From Gluconacetobacter entanii (GTDB lineage Bacteria; Pseudomonadota; Alphaproteobacteria; Acetobacterales; Acetobacteraceae): 64,000 nt of DNA. The notes below the pieces were generated by a model that made no database searches, was not told the origin of the DNA, and worked only from the letters and a program-made list of their open reading frames with translations. Within the stretch, counting starts at the first letter, position 1. The number at the start of each line of letters is the position of its first letter. The position numbers were made by a program, and so were the translations under genes. Shown in pieces: positions 36,398 to 45,284 of the stretch. The stretch is from the NCBI RefSeq assembly GCF_003206495.1, contig NZ_NKUF01000005.1:1-64000 (forward strand). Direction: 5' to 3'.

Positions 36398-36883
36398 GTG
36401 GATAAAGAAGTAGAGGCATTACCGACGGAGCAGGCGCCGCAGAGTGTCGAGGCAATCGACATCATGCGCATCATGGAGGCGATACCCCATCGTTATCCAT
36501 TCCTGCTGATTGACAGGATGGTTGACATCGTCCGGGGGCAGTCCGCGGTCGGCATCAAGAACGTGTCCGTGAACGAACCGCATTTCCAGGGGCATTTCCC
36601 CGCGCGGCCCGTCATGCCCGGCGTGCTGATCATCGAGGCGATGGCGCAGACGGCGGCGACGTTGGTCGTGCTGACCCTGGGCGAGGCGTTCGAGGGGAAG
36701 CTGGTCTATTTCATGACCATCGACGGTGCGAAGTTCCGTCGGCCCGTCGGCCCCGGCGACCAGTTGCGGATTTCCGTTGAAAAAGAGCGCAGCCGCGCGA
36801 ATGTCTGGAAATTCAAGGGGATCGCACGTGTTGATGGCGTCTCGGTGGCCGAGGCGACGTTCAGCGCGATGATCATGGGCTAG
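36398..36883 (+). CDS. fabZ: 3-hydroxyacyl-[acyl-carrier-protein] dehydratase FabZ
   Basis: A hot-dog-fold dehydratase of fatty acid synthesis. The catalytic His is in [13 protein letters not shown] and the catalytic Glu in [25 protein letters not shown] is the family signature. It draws on the same hydroxyacyl-ACP pool as LpxA and LpxD, which explains the clustering. The start is uncertain: GTG at 36398 gives 161 residues; ATG at 36464 ([13 protein letters not shown]) gives 139. No strong ribosome-binding site distinguishes them. Confidence 0.92.
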   Translation: MDKEVEALPTEQAPQSVEAIDIMRIMEAIPHRYPFLLIDRMVDIVRGQSAVGIKNVSVNEPHFQGHFPARPVMPGVLIIEAMAQTAATLVVLTLGEAFEGKLVYFMTIDGAKFRRPVGPGDQLRISVEKERSRANVWKFKGIARVDGVSVAEATFSAMIMG

Positions 36884-36997
36884 GCCGCGCCCCGCGCAAC
36901 GCAAATGATCGGCCCGTACCGGCAGGCACCGTGACCGGGGGCCGGTATCGGGATCATGGCTTTTTCTCCGGTAGCAGTCTGCCGGAAGGCCGTCGAA

Positions 36998-37897
36998 ATG
37001 GAGGCTGTTCTGGCACACAGCGCATCTACCGGCGCGACAGGGGAGACGGGACCTTTGGGCCCTGCCGAGATTCATCCCTCATCCATCGTTGCCGCTGGCG
37101 CCCGAATTGGTCGCGGCGTGTCAATCGGTCCATGGTGCACGATCGGTCCCGATGTGGTGATCGAAGATGGTGTGCGGCTGATTTCCCACGTCGTGGTTGA
37201 TGGCCATACGCATATCGGCGCGAATGTCGTGTGCTATCCCTTCACCACGGTGGGACTGGAACCGCAGGACCTGAAATATCGTGGTGAACCGACCCGCTGT
37301 ATCGTGGGGGCGGGCACCATCATCCGTGAAAACGTCACCATCCACCGCGGCACCGCCACGGGTGTGGGTGTGACCACGATTGGCGATGGCTGCCTTATCA
37401 TGGCGAATTCGCATGTGGCGCACGACTGCACGCTGGGGCGCGGTGTCATCATCGTCAACAATGTGGTGATGGGTGGCCATGTCGTGATCGGCGAAAATGC
37501 CCGCATCATGGGGTCCGCCGCCCTGCACCAGTTCGTGCGCATCGGCCATGCCGCACTTGTCGGCGGTGTCTGCGGGGTGGAGGCGGACGTCATCCCGTAT
37601 GGCAGTGTGCTGGGCAACCGGGCGCGGCTTGTGGGGCTGCACTGGATCTGGCTGCGGCGCAATGGCGTTGCCCCCGATGATATCCGGCGCATGCGTCTGG
37701 CGTTCCGCGCGCTCTATCCCAAGGCCGCGCATGCCAGTGGCGCAGTCTTCCAGCAGCGTCTGGAACAGGTGCGCGCGCAGTATGGTGACGATGCCCGCGT
37801 GTCCGAAATCCTCGACTTCATTGCCGCGCCCAGCCATCGTGGACTGGTGCGCGTGCAGAGAAGTCCGGGCGAAATGATCGAGACCGATGGCGCCTGA
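36998..37897 (+). CDS. lpxA: Acyl-[acyl-carrier-protein]-UDP-N-acetylglucosamine O-acyltransferase
   Basis: A 299-residue hexapeptide-repeat enzyme, the first step of lipid A synthesis. Repeats begin with AEIHPSSIVAAGARIGRGVS. The catalytic His is in ANSHVAHDCTLG, and ENVTIHRGT and GSAALHQFVRIG are specific to LpxA. The ATG at 36998 is preferred because GGAAGG lies 8 bases upstream; an ATG at 36956 would add 14 residues. It overlaps lpxI by 11 bases. Confidence 0.94.
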   Translation: MEAVLAHSASTGATGETGPLGPAEIHPSSIVAAGARIGRGVSIGPWCTIGPDVVIEDGVRLISHVVVDGHTHIGANVVCYPFTTVGLEPQDLKYRGEPTRCIVGAGTIIRENVTIHRGTATGVGVTTIGDGCLIMANSHVAHDCTLGRGVIIVNNVVMGGHVVIGENARIMGSAALHQFVRIGHAALVGGVCGVEADVIPYGSVLGNRARLVGLHWIWLRRNGVAPDDIRRMRLAFRALYPKAAHASGAVFQQRLEQVRAQYGDDARVSEILDFIAAPSHRGLVRVQRSPGEMIETDGA

Positions 37898-38783
37898 TCC
37901 ATCGGGGGATCAGGTGTCGCCGTCTTCTGAACCGCCCGCGCCCCGCTGTGTCGGGATCCTCGCAGGGGGCGGCCCGCTGCCTGCGCAGGTGGCGCAGTCG
38001 GTCGTCGCCGCGGGCGGCAGCGTTTTCATCATCGGGTTCGAGGGCTTTGCCGAACCCGACGTCATCGCCCCATGGCCGCACCGGTTCATCCGGCTTGCCG
38101 CGGCGGGCGAAATCCTTTCCACCCTGCGCCAGCATGGATGTCGCGAACTGGTCCTGATCGGGCCGGTGCGGCGTCCTTCCTTTGCGACATTGCGGCCTGA
38201 TGCGGCGGGGGCGCGGATTCTGGCGCGGATCGGCCGTGCCCTGTTTTCAGGCGATGATGGACTGCTTGGCGCGATTGTCCGGGTGCTGGGGGAGGAAGGA
38301 TTCGTCGTCCGGGGGGCGCATGAATACCTGCATGCCTCCGTCGGGCGGCGGGGCGTGATGGGCGCGGTGCGTCCCGATTCCGTCGCCGTGTCGGATATCG
38401 GGCGCGGGCGCAGCGTGGTGGTGGCCATGGGCGCGCTTGATATCGGTCAGGGCTGCGTGGTGCAGGACGGGCTTGTCCTTGCGGTCGAGGCGATCGAGGG
38501 CACGGACGAGATGCTTGAACGTGTCGGGCGATACCGTCAGGATGGCCGCCCCGGCGGTGTGCTGGTCAAGATGGTCAAGCCCGGGCAGGAACGGCGCGCC
38601 GACCTGCCGACCATCGGCCCGGAAACGGTGCGCCGCGCGGCCCGCGCGGGATTGCGCGGCATCGCGTTCGAGGCCGGGGCGACGCTGCTGACCGACCCGC
38701 GTGAATGTGTGGCGCTGGCCGATGCGGCGGGGCTTTTCCTCGTCGGGATCACGACAGCCGGGACAATGGAATCCCTTTTGTAA
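37887..38783 (+). CDS. lpxI: UDP-2,3-diacylglucosamine diphosphatase LpxI
   Basis: A 298-residue enzyme of the LpxI (DUF1009) family, the alphaproteobacterial replacement for LpxH, which removes UMP to yield 2,3-diacylglucosamine 1-phosphate. Family blocks are [22 protein letters not shown]-like [48 protein letters not shown] and [19 protein letters not shown]. It overlaps lpxA by 11 bases. lpxB, the usual next gene, is replaced by gloA. Confidence 0.93.
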   Translation: MAPDPSGDQVSPSSEPPAPRCVGILAGGGPLPAQVAQSVVAAGGSVFIIGFEGFAEPDVIAPWPHRFIRLAAAGEILSTLRQHGCRELVLIGPVRRPSFATLRPDAAGARILARIGRALFSGDDGLLGAIVRVLGEEGFVVRGAHEYLHASVGRRGVMGAVRPDSVAVSDIGRGRSVVVAMGALDIGQGCVVQDGLVLAVEAIEGTDEMLERVGRYRQDGRPGGVLVKMVKPGQERRADLPTIGPETVRRAARAGLRGIAFEAGATLLTDPRECVALADAAGLFLVGITTAGTMESLL

Positions 38784-38800
38784 AAAGGAGTGAAAACGTC

Positions 38801-39190
38801 ATGGGCAGTTACCTGCATACAATGGTCCGCGTCCGTAACCTGGAGGCCAGCATCGCCTTCTACAGGCTGCTGGGGATGCATGAACTGCGTCGGCGCGAGG
38901 TACCGGAGGGCAAATATACGCTTGTCTTCATCGGCTACGGCGACAACGCGGCTGGGCAGGCGGAAATCGAACTGACCTATAACTGGGGCCAGGACGAGGG
39001 ATATGACGTCGGCACCGGATTCGGCCACTTTGCCGTGGGGGTGGAGGATGTCGCCGCCATGGTGGAACGGGTCCGCGCAGGCGGCGGCAAGGTCACGCGG
39101 GAGGCGGGGCCGGTGAAATTCGGCACCACCGTCATCGCCTTTGTCGAGGATCCCGATGGCTACAAGGTCGAACTGATCGAACGCCGCTAG
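38801..39190 (+). CDS. gloA: Lactoylglutathione lyase (glyoxalase I)
   Basis: A 129-residue single VOC-domain-pair metalloenzyme that isomerises the methylglyoxal-glutathione adduct. All four metal ligands are visible: His in YLHTMVRV, Glu in [10 protein letters not shown], His in [11 protein letters not shown] and Glu in [16 protein letters not shown] (38785) precedes the ATG at 38801. It lies 17 bases after lpxI in the same direction. Its stop overlaps the stop of the convergent small gene by two bases. Confidence 0.95.
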   Translation: MGSYLHTMVRVRNLEASIAFYRLLGMHELRRREVPEGKYTLVFIGYGDNAAGQAEIELTYNWGQDEGYDVGTGFGHFAVGVEDVAAMVERVRAGGGKVTREAGPVKFGTTVIAFVEDPDGYKVELIERR

Positions 39191-39501
39191 TCCTTTTCCT
39201 TTGCGGGCAGGCAGGTGCGCCGCATGAGGTCGAGCCTGCCGACCGTGGCCTCTATCGCCTGTATGATGACATCCGCGCCCGCGCGCACTTTCGCGTCAGG
39301 GTGCGCCGACAGTACGTCCGCCTGCATCAGGGCGGGTGACAGGATGCCCCGGATGTCATGCAGGTGCCTGCGTATCCCCGCCACGTCTGCGGTGTCTGGC
39401 GTGGTATCCGGGGTGGTGTGCGGGGTCGGTGGCATGGGCATGTCCGTGCTGTGATGTGGCGGTATGGTGCATTGCGCGATCATGTAACGCGCGTTGCGCA
39501 T
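39187..39501 (-). CDS. Small protein with histidine-kinase-dimerisation-like (H-box) segment
   Basis: Up to 104 residues. The C-terminal two thirds look like a kinase dimerisation/phosphoacceptor helix pair: [19 protein letters not shown], then [19 protein letters not shown]. His in HDIRG would be the phosphoacceptor position, but there is no ATPase domain. The N-terminal 35 residues are His/Pro/Thr-rich and unconserved in appearance; starts at 39501, 39483 or 39441 are all possible, none with a good ribosome-binding site. The stop overlaps that of gloA. Function unknown; a phosphotransfer or adaptor role is inference. Confidence 0.6.
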   Translation of the reverse strand: MRNARYMIAQCTIPPHHSTDMPMPPTPHTTPDTTPDTADVAGIRRHLHDIRGILSPALMQADVLSAHPDAKVRAGADVIIQAIEATVGRLDLMRRTCLPAKEKD

Positions 39502-39613
39502 TGACGCTGGGAATAACGGGCAGTATAAGGCCCGCCTTGGGGATGTGCAGGGAAATTGCCTGCACCCCCGATATTCATCCGTAACCTGTTACAGTCAATC
39601 TGGGAGTGCCGTC

Positions 39614-39748
39614 GTGAAGCGCACGTATCAACCCTCGAAGCTGGTCCGCAAGCGCCGTCACGGCTTTCGTTCCCGCATGGAAACCGTCGGTGGCCGCAAG
39701 GTGGTTGCGAACCGTCGCACCAAGGGCCGCAAGCGTCTTTCCGCTTAA
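39614..39748 (+). CDS. rpmH: 50S ribosomal protein L34
   Basis: The 44-residue L34 protein begins [18 protein letters not shown] and ends GRKRLSA, the canonical sequence. The start is GTG at 39614. It opens the conserved rpmH-rnpA-yidD-yidC run, which joins ribosome, tRNA processing and membrane insertion. The promoter is presumably in the 112 bases shared with the divergent small gene. No dnaA gene or DnaA-box cluster is adjacent. Confidence 0.97.
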   Translation: MKRTYQPSKLVRKRRHGFRSRMETVGGRKVVANRRTKGRKRLSA

Positions 39749-39818
39749 TTGCCCTGGTCTTACGTTCCGGGACGGTCTGTCCCGGAATGACACTCTGCAT
39801 TAACAGGGGCTGCTGAAC

Positions 39819-40169
39819 GTGGCCGACCGGTCGATACGTCTCAAGAAACGTGCTGAATTCCTGAAGGTGGCGGCAAAAGGCCGCAAGGCCCCGGTGTCCG
39901 GCATGGTTGTGCAGGCGTTGCATCGTGATGATGACGATTCGGCGCGTCATGGTTTCACCGTGACGAAGAAGGTCGGGAACTCGGTGGTCCGCAATCGTGT
40001 ACGCAGGCGCCTGCGCGAGGTGGTCCGTCAGGTCGGGCGGGAACTGCCACTCAGTGGCGTCGATCTTGTGGTGATTGGCCGTAGCGCCACAATCGATCGT
40101 AAATTTGCCGCGCTGCTCACTGACTATCGCAAGGCATTGAAAAAGGCCGGGGTCGTGGGGGACGCGTGA
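39819..40169 (+). CDS. rnpA: Ribonuclease P protein component
   Basis: A 116-residue basic protein that partners RNase P RNA in 5' tRNA maturation. It opens with RLKKRAEFLKVAAKGRKA and carries the RNR signature region VTKKVGNSVVRNRVRRRLRE. GTG start at 39819. It overlaps yidD by four bases (GTGA at 40166-40169). The RNase P RNA gene is not in the window. Confidence 0.95.
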   Translation: MADRSIRLKKRAEFLKVAAKGRKAPVSGMVVQALHRDDDDSARHGFTVTKKVGNSVVRNRVRRRLREVVRQVGRELPLSGVDLVVIGRSATIDRKFAALLTDYRKALKKAGVVGDA

Positions 40170-40462
40170 ACATTCCTTCCCCCGGTCCGGTTTCACGGGG
40201 TCCTGCTGTCGCAGCGATGCGCGCAATGATCCGTGCCTACCAGTTGCTGGTCCGGCCCGTGATTGGCGCGAACTGCCGCTTTACCCCGTCATGCAGCCAT
40301 TATGCCCGCGATGCGCTGGCGCGCCATGGTGCGTGGCGTGGCGGTCTTATGTCGCTTTGGCGTATCATGCGCTGCAATCCCTGGAATGCGGGGGGATATG
40401 ACCCGGTGCCGGACACGCACCATGACGGTCGCTCCTGCTGCTGCATCCACAAACCTGAATAA
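40166..40462 (+). CDS. yidD: Membrane protein insertion efficiency factor YidD
   Basis: A 98-residue YidD protein. MIRAYQLLVRPVIGANCRFTP and CSHYARDALARHG, with a conserved Cys pair, and RIMRCNPWNAGGYDPVP are the family hallmarks. It helps YidC-dependent insertion. GTG start at 40166 overlapping rnpA. The C terminus has an unusual CCCIH motif, and yidC follows after 21 bases. Confidence 0.93.
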   Translation: MNIPSPGPVSRGPAVAAMRAMIRAYQLLVRPVIGANCRFTPSCSHYARDALARHGAWRGGLMSLWRIMRCNPWNAGGYDPVPDTHHDGRSCCCIHKPE

Positions 40463-40483
40463 CGAGAGTCTGGCTGGTCGCTG

Positions 40484-42634
40484 ATGGATATCAAGCGTTT
40501 AATTGTGGCGGTGGCGATGTCTGCCATGGTTCTGGTCGGTTTCCAGTATCTGGTACCGCATCCGGACCACAAGGCGGTCACACAACCCGCGGCCAGCGCC
40601 GGGCAGGATACGCCTGCCACGGCTTCGCCTGCCCCGGCGGAGGACAGGTCCGCCGCGGTGGAGGCGAAGAACGACCCGCGCCTTGCGATTGATACCGGAC
40701 GGGTCAGCGGGTCGATCGACCTGCGTGGCGCGCGTCTGGATGACCTCGTGCTCAAGGACTATCACGAGACGGTCAAGCCCGGCAGTCCGCTGGTCCGTAT
40801 CCTCGATCCGCGGCAGGATTCGCAGTCGAACATGGTGGAGGTCGGCTGGCTCAACATTGCGGGCGGGCAGGTGCGCGTGCCCGACGCCAACACGGTCTGG
40901 AGCGCGGACCAGTCCACCCTGACGCAGGACCAGCCCGTCACCCTGACATGGGATAACGGGCATGGGCAGGTCTTCGAACTCGTCGTCGCGATCGACCAGA
41001 ACTACATGTTCTCCGTCACGCAGAAGGTACACAACCACGGGGCGGAGGCGGTGTCGCTCTACCCCTATTCGCGTGTCGATCGTGGCTATACCCCCGTGGA
41101 GACGGGGGGATACCTGGTGCATGAAGGACCGATTTCCGTCATTGACGGGCGTCTGGATGAAAGCTCCTACAAATCCGTGCGCAATGGCGCGGTGCCGCCG
41201 GGCAACCTGTCGTGGAACAAGCCCGGCACGGGCGGCTGGAGCGGCATTACCGACAAATACTGGCTGACGGCCGTGATCCCGCAGCAGGATTCGCTGGTCA
41301 CCGGCAGCTATGGCTACGGGCCGGAACCGGGGCATGAGGGCGTCTATCAGGTCGGCTTTACCGCCCGCACGCCCGAAGTGATCGCCCCCGGCGGTGACGG
41401 CGTGACCGAAAGCCATGTCTTCGCCGGTGCGAAGGAAGTGCCGCTGCTGGAGAAATATGAGGCGAGCCTCCACATCCCCTCCTTCTGGAAGGCGGTGGAT
41501 TTCGGATGGTTCGCGTTCCTGACGCATCCCATCTTCACCGTGCTGGACTGGCTGAATACGCTTCTGGGGAATTTCGGCCTTGCGCTGATGGCCTTCACGC
41601 TGGTGGTCAAGGGGCTATTCTTCCCGCTGGCGACCAAGCAGTTCCGCTCCATGGGCAAGATGCGCCAGCTTCAGCCCAAGGTCAAAGCCATGCGGGAGCG
41701 TTACAAAGACGACCAGATGGCGCTGAACCAGCACATGATCGCGCTGTACAAGGAAGAAAAGGTCAACCCCGCCAGCGGCTGCCTGCCGATGCTGCTGCAG
41801 ATCCCGGTGTTCTGGTGCCTGTACAAGGTGCTGTTCGTCACGATCGAGATGCGTCATGCGCCGTTCTTCGGCTGGATCCATGACCTTTCGGCGGCCGACC
41901 CGACGAACATCTTTACCCTGTTCGGGCTGATCCCGTGGGACCCGACGCATATCTCGACCTTCTTCCAGCTTGGGCTGTGGCCGATCGCCTTTGGCCTGAC
42001 CATGTTCGCGCAGCAGAAGATCAACCCCGCACCTGCCGCCGACCCGGCGCAGCAGAAGATGTTCCAGTTGATGCCGATCCTGTTCACCTTCTTCATGGCG
42101 CGCCAGCCGTCGGGACTGGTGATCTATTACTGCTGGAACAACCTGCTGACGATGGCGCAGCAGGCCCTGATCCAGCGTCGCGTCAATGCCGAAGCGAAGA
42201 ACCCCGTGGTGAAGACGTCGCAGCCGGAAAAGCCGGGCTTCTTTGCAAAGAAGCTGCAGGGCATGCTTGAGCGGCAGGCGCAGGCGGTGCAGAACGCGGC
42301 GTCCGCCAAGGGCAAGGCCGAAGGCAAGGGCAAGCAGATCGAAGGCACCGTGATAAGGGAAATCCCGCAGGCGCCCGAAACCGATGCGGACAAACCCGCC
42401 GGGACGCAAGGCGACGCCACGAGCGCGACGAAACCGGACGCGACGACGGACGCAGGCGGCGCGCCTGCGACCTATACGTCGCCGCGCAAGGGCAAGAACC
42501 AGAAGAACAAGAAGGCCAGGGAGCAGCAGAAGGCCGCCCTCGCCAATCCCTCCGCAGGCGATGGCAAGACGGGCGGGAATAACGGGGACCAGGGCAACGG
42601 CCCGAACGGGGATAAGACAGGCGGCAATGGTTGA
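40484..42634 (+). CDS. yidC: Membrane protein insertase YidC
   Basis: A 716-residue insertase. The first membrane segment (LIVAVAMSAMVLVGFQYLV) is followed by the periplasmic beta-domain (about 55-345) and the conserved five-helix core with FGLALMAFTLVVKGLFFPLA, MALYKEEKVNP-type block (HMIALYKEEKVNPASGC) and PSGLVIYYCWNNLLTMAQQ. From about residue 566 there is a 150-residue tail, first basic (KKLQGMLERQAQAV), then Asp/Thr-rich, then Lys- and Gly-rich (GKNQKNKKAREQQK). Long basic tails in alphaproteobacterial and mitochondrial homologues bind ribosomes, so this one may act in co-translational insertion. It overlaps engB by eight bases. Confidence 0.95.
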   Translation: MDIKRLIVAVAMSAMVLVGFQYLVPHPDHKAVTQPAASAGQDTPATASPAPAEDRSAAVEAKNDPRLAIDTGRVSGSIDLRGARLDDLVLKDYHETVKPGSPLVRILDPRQDSQSNMVEVGWLNIAGGQVRVPDANTVWSADQSTLTQDQPVTLTWDNGHGQVFELVVAIDQNYMFSVTQKVHNHGAEAVSLYPYSRVDRGYTPVETGGYLVHEGPISVIDGRLDESSYKSVRNGAVPPGNLSWNKPGTGGWSGITDKYWLTAVIPQQDSLVTGSYGYGPEPGHEGVYQVGFTARTPEVIAPGGDGVTESHVFAGAKEVPLLEKYEASLHIPSFWKAVDFGWFAFLTHPIFTVLDWLNTLLGNFGLALMAFTLVVKGLFFPLATKQFRSMGKMRQLQPKVKAMRERYKDDQMALNQHMIALYKEEKVNPASGCLPMLLQIPVFWCLYKVLFVTIEMRHAPFFGWIHDLSAADPTNIFTLFGLIPWDPTHISTFFQLGLWPIAFGLTMFAQQKINPAPAADPAQQKMFQLMPILFTFFMARQPSGLVIYYCWNNLLTMAQQALIQRRVNAEAKNPVVKTSQPEKPGFFAKKLQGMLERQAQAVQNAASAKGKAEGKGKQIEGTVIREIPQAPETDADKPAGTQGDATSATKPDATTDAGGAPATYTSPRKGKNQKNKKAREQQKAALANPSAGDGKTGGNNGDQGNGPNGDKTGGNG

Positions 42635-43304
42635 TTTCACCCCCCAGGCCCCGACGCCCGAGGAAATCGAGCGCGACCGCGAGGCCGGACGGTTGCTGTT
42701 CGCCGGGGAATGCCAGTTCGTGTTCGGCGCGCAGAAGCTGGGGCAGTTGCCTGACCCGCTGCTGCCGGAGGTCGCGTTTGCCGGACGTTCCAACGTGGGG
42801 AAGTCCAGCCTGGTCAACGCCCTGACGGGGCGGCGGACGCTGGCGCGTGCCTCGTCCGAGCCGGGACGCACGAAACAGTTGAATTTCTTTGAACTTGCAG
42901 GGCGCCTGACGCTGGTGGACATGCCCGGCTATGGCTTTGCCAAGGCGGCCAAGGCGGTCAAGGAAGACTGGCAGGGGATGATGTTCTCGTTCCTGCGCGG
43001 GCGCCCGACGCTGAAGCGCGTGGTGCTGCTGCTGGATTCGCGGGTGGAGATCAAGGAAAATGACCGCCAGATCATGAAGCTGCTCGATCGCGCGGCGGTC
43101 ACGTTCCAGATCGTGCTGACGAAATGCGATGTCCCGAAGCCCCCCGTGCTGGCGGCGAAACTGCGTGAAACGCGCGAGATCGCGGCAAGCCACGCCGCAG
43201 CCTATCCCACCGTCCTTGCGACAAGCAGCACGAACGGCGAAGGCATCGTTGAACTGCGCGCGGAACTTGCGCGGCTTGCATATCCGCCCCCCGCGCGGGC
43301 ATGA
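42627..43304 (+). CDS. engB: Ribosome biogenesis GTP-binding protein EngB (YihA/YsxC)
   Basis: A 225-residue essential GTPase acting on 50S assembly. G1 is AFAGRSNVGKSSLVNALTG, G3 is VDMPGYGFA and G4 is LTKCD. The start at 42627 lies inside the yidC end (overlap eight bases), giving translational coupling. This yidC-engB-argB order is common in alphaproteobacteria. Confidence 0.95.
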   Translation: MVDFTPQAPTPEEIERDREAGRLLFAGECQFVFGAQKLGQLPDPLLPEVAFAGRSNVGKSSLVNALTGRRTLARASSEPGRTKQLNFFELAGRLTLVDMPGYGFAKAAKAVKEDWQGMMFSFLRGRPTLKRVVLLLDSRVEIKENDRQIMKLLDRAAVTFQIVLTKCDVPKPPVLAAKLRETREIAASHAAAYPTVLATSSTNGEGIVELRAELARLAYPPPARA

Positions 43305-43365
43305 AGGGTCCGGCTGTGATAAGGGTCATGGCCGCACAGTGTTTGATGGATTGAGGCACGATCGG

Positions 43366-44271
43366 ATGACGTTAACAGGACCGGGCAGTCAGGATGCCCG
43401 CGAACGGGCAGATGTTCTGGCGCGGGCGTTGCCGTACCTGCGACGCTATGCCGGGGATACGCTTGTCGTGAAATATGGCGGCAGCGCGATGGTCGATACC
43501 TCGCTGTCGGATGCGTTCGGTCATGATGTCGCGCTCCTCAAGCAGGTGGGGATCAATCCCGTCATCGTCCATGGCGGCGGCCCGCAGATCAGCGCGATGC
43601 TCAAGCGCCTGCAGATTGAATCGACCTTCATCGACGGCCTGCGCGTGACCGATGCGGCGATGATCGACGTGATCGAGATGGTGCTGGCGGGCAAGGTGAA
43701 CAAGCAGGTCGCGGGCCTGATCAACCGTGCCGGCGCGCTGGCGGTGGGGATTTCGGGCATGGATGGCGGCTTGATTTCCGCGCGCAGGCTGGAACGCCGC
43801 GCCCGTGAAAACGGGGTGGAGACGGACCGCCTGCTCGACCTTGGTTTCGTGGGGGAACCCACGCGCATCGACCCGCGCGTGATCTACGCCCTGTCGGGAT
43901 CGGGACTGATCCCTGTCATCGCCCCTGTCGGCAGTGGCGAGAACGGGGAGACCTACAACATCAATGCCGACACGGCGGCTGGCGCCATCGCGGGCGCGGT
44001 CAATGCCAGCCGCCTGCTGATGCTGACGGACGTGCCGGGCGTCCTCGATGAAAACGGCAACCTCATCCCCGAACTGACGGCAGAGGATGCCCGCCGTGGC
44101 ATCGCAAGCGGCATGATCTCGGGCGGGATGATCCCGAAGGTCGAGACCTGCCTTGCCGCCGTGAAGGCCGGGGCGAAGGCCGCCGTGATCCTTGATGGCC
44201 GCGTGCCGCATGCCTGCCTGCTGGAACTGTTTACCGAAGCAGGGCTGGGCACGATCATTCGCGCGGGATGA
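43366..44271 (+). CDS. argB: Acetylglutamate kinase
   Basis: A 301-residue amino-acid-kinase-fold enzyme, the second step of arginine synthesis. Blocks: TLVVKYGGSAMVD, PVIVHGGGPQISAML, and the C-terminal SGGMIPKVETCLAAVKAGAKA. RVTDAAMIDVIEMVLAGKVNK is typical. The ATG at 43366 follows the engB gene by 61 bases. The length and the N-terminal helix (RERADVLARALPYLRRYAGD) suggest the arginine-sensitive, hexameric type, though this is inference. Confidence 0.95.
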   Translation: MTLTGPGSQDARERADVLARALPYLRRYAGDTLVVKYGGSAMVDTSLSDAFGHDVALLKQVGINPVIVHGGGPQISAMLKRLQIESTFIDGLRVTDAAMIDVIEMVLAGKVNKQVAGLINRAGALAVGISGMDGGLISARRLERRARENGVETDRLLDLGFVGEPTRIDPRVIYALSGSGLIPVIAPVGSGENGETYNINADTAAGAIAGAVNASRLLMLTDVPGVLDENGNLIPELTAEDARRGIASGMISGGMIPKVETCLAAVKAGAKAAVILDGRVPHACLLELFTEAGLGTIIRAG

Positions 44272-44421
44272 GGCGGCGGCCGCCTCTGGCTTCGAGAACC
44301 GGGGAATGCGTTGACAGGGGCGGCCATCCCCCGCATGGTCCGCGATCGCCCCATTTCATGCCGTCGCGCGCACCCTGAGACACAGGGGCGGCGATGCTGT
44401 CCGGAACAGGATTTGGAATTC

Positions 44422-45270
44422 ATGACTGATACAGCCCTCCAGAGCCAGATCGAGGCCCTGTGGGAACGGCGTGAGACGCTGTCCCCCACATCCGGCAACG
44501 CGGAACGCGCGCCGGTGGAGGCCGCGCTGTCCGCACTTGATACCGGTCGCCTGCGCGTGGCGACGCCGGGCGCGGACGGCTGGGTTGTCAATGAATGGCT
44601 GAAGAAGGCGGTGCTGCTGTCCTTCCGCCTTAATGACAACCACCTTGTTCTTGGTGGTGGCGCTGGCGCGCCGGCGTTCGACAAGGTGCCGTTGAAATTC
44701 ACTGGCTGGAACGAAGCAGAGTTCGTGCGCGCAGGCTTTCGCGCCGTGCCGGGTGCCGTCGTGCGCCGTTCGGCCCATATCGCGCCGGGCGTGGTCCTGA
44801 TGCCCAGCTTCGTCAATGCAGGTGCCTATGTGGACAGCGGCACGATGGTCGATACGTGGGTGACGATCGGCAGTTGCGCGCAGATCGGCAAGAACTGCCA
44901 TATCAGCGGTGGCGTGGGCATCGGCGGCGTTCTGGAACCGCTGCAGGCCGCCCCGGTCATCATCGAGGACAACTGCTTCATCGGCGCGCGTTCCGAGGTG
45001 GCCGAAGGCGTCGTGGTCGAACGTGGCAGCGTACTGTCGATGGGCGTGTTCCTTGGCGCCTCGACCAAGATCGTCGATCGTGCGACGGGCGAGGTATTCA
45101 TGGGCCGCGTCCCGGCCTATTCCGTCGTGGTGCCCGGCACCCTGCCGCCGCGCCAGCCGACCTCGGCCGAGGGCAGGCCGCTGCCGTCGCTCGACTGTGC
45201 GGTGATCGTCAAGCGTGTGGATGAACGCACACGGTCGAAAACCTCCATCAACGAGCTGCTGCGCGGCTGA
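44422..45270 (+). CDS. dapD: 2,3,4,5-tetrahydropyridine-2,6-dicarboxylate N-succinyltransferase
   Basis: A 282-residue hexapeptide-repeat enzyme of the succinylase branch of lysine/diaminopimelate synthesis. Blocks: [58 protein letters not shown] and [20 protein letters not shown] at 44422. dapE, the next enzyme but one, follows after 14 bases. The 150-base gap after argB suggests a separate promoter. Confidence 0.96.
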   Translation: MTDTALQSQIEALWERRETLSPTSGNAERAPVEAALSALDTGRLRVATPGADGWVVNEWLKKAVLLSFRLNDNHLVLGGGAGAPAFDKVPLKFTGWNEAEFVRAGFRAVPGAVVRRSAHIAPGVVLMPSFVNAGAYVDSGTMVDTWVTIGSCAQIGKNCHISGGVGIGGVLEPLQAAPVIIEDNCFIGARSEVAEGVVVERGSVLSMGVFLGASTKIVDRATGEVFMGRVPAYSVVVPGTLPPRQPTSAEGRPLPSLDCAVIVKRVDERTRSKTSINELLRG

Positions 45271-45284
45271 AGGGCGGACCGGTC

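Noticed and set aside
39502-39613. Possible chromosome origin near rpmH
   Set aside because: No dnaA gene and no cluster of DnaA boxes seen; in alphaproteobacteria the origin is usually elsewhere.
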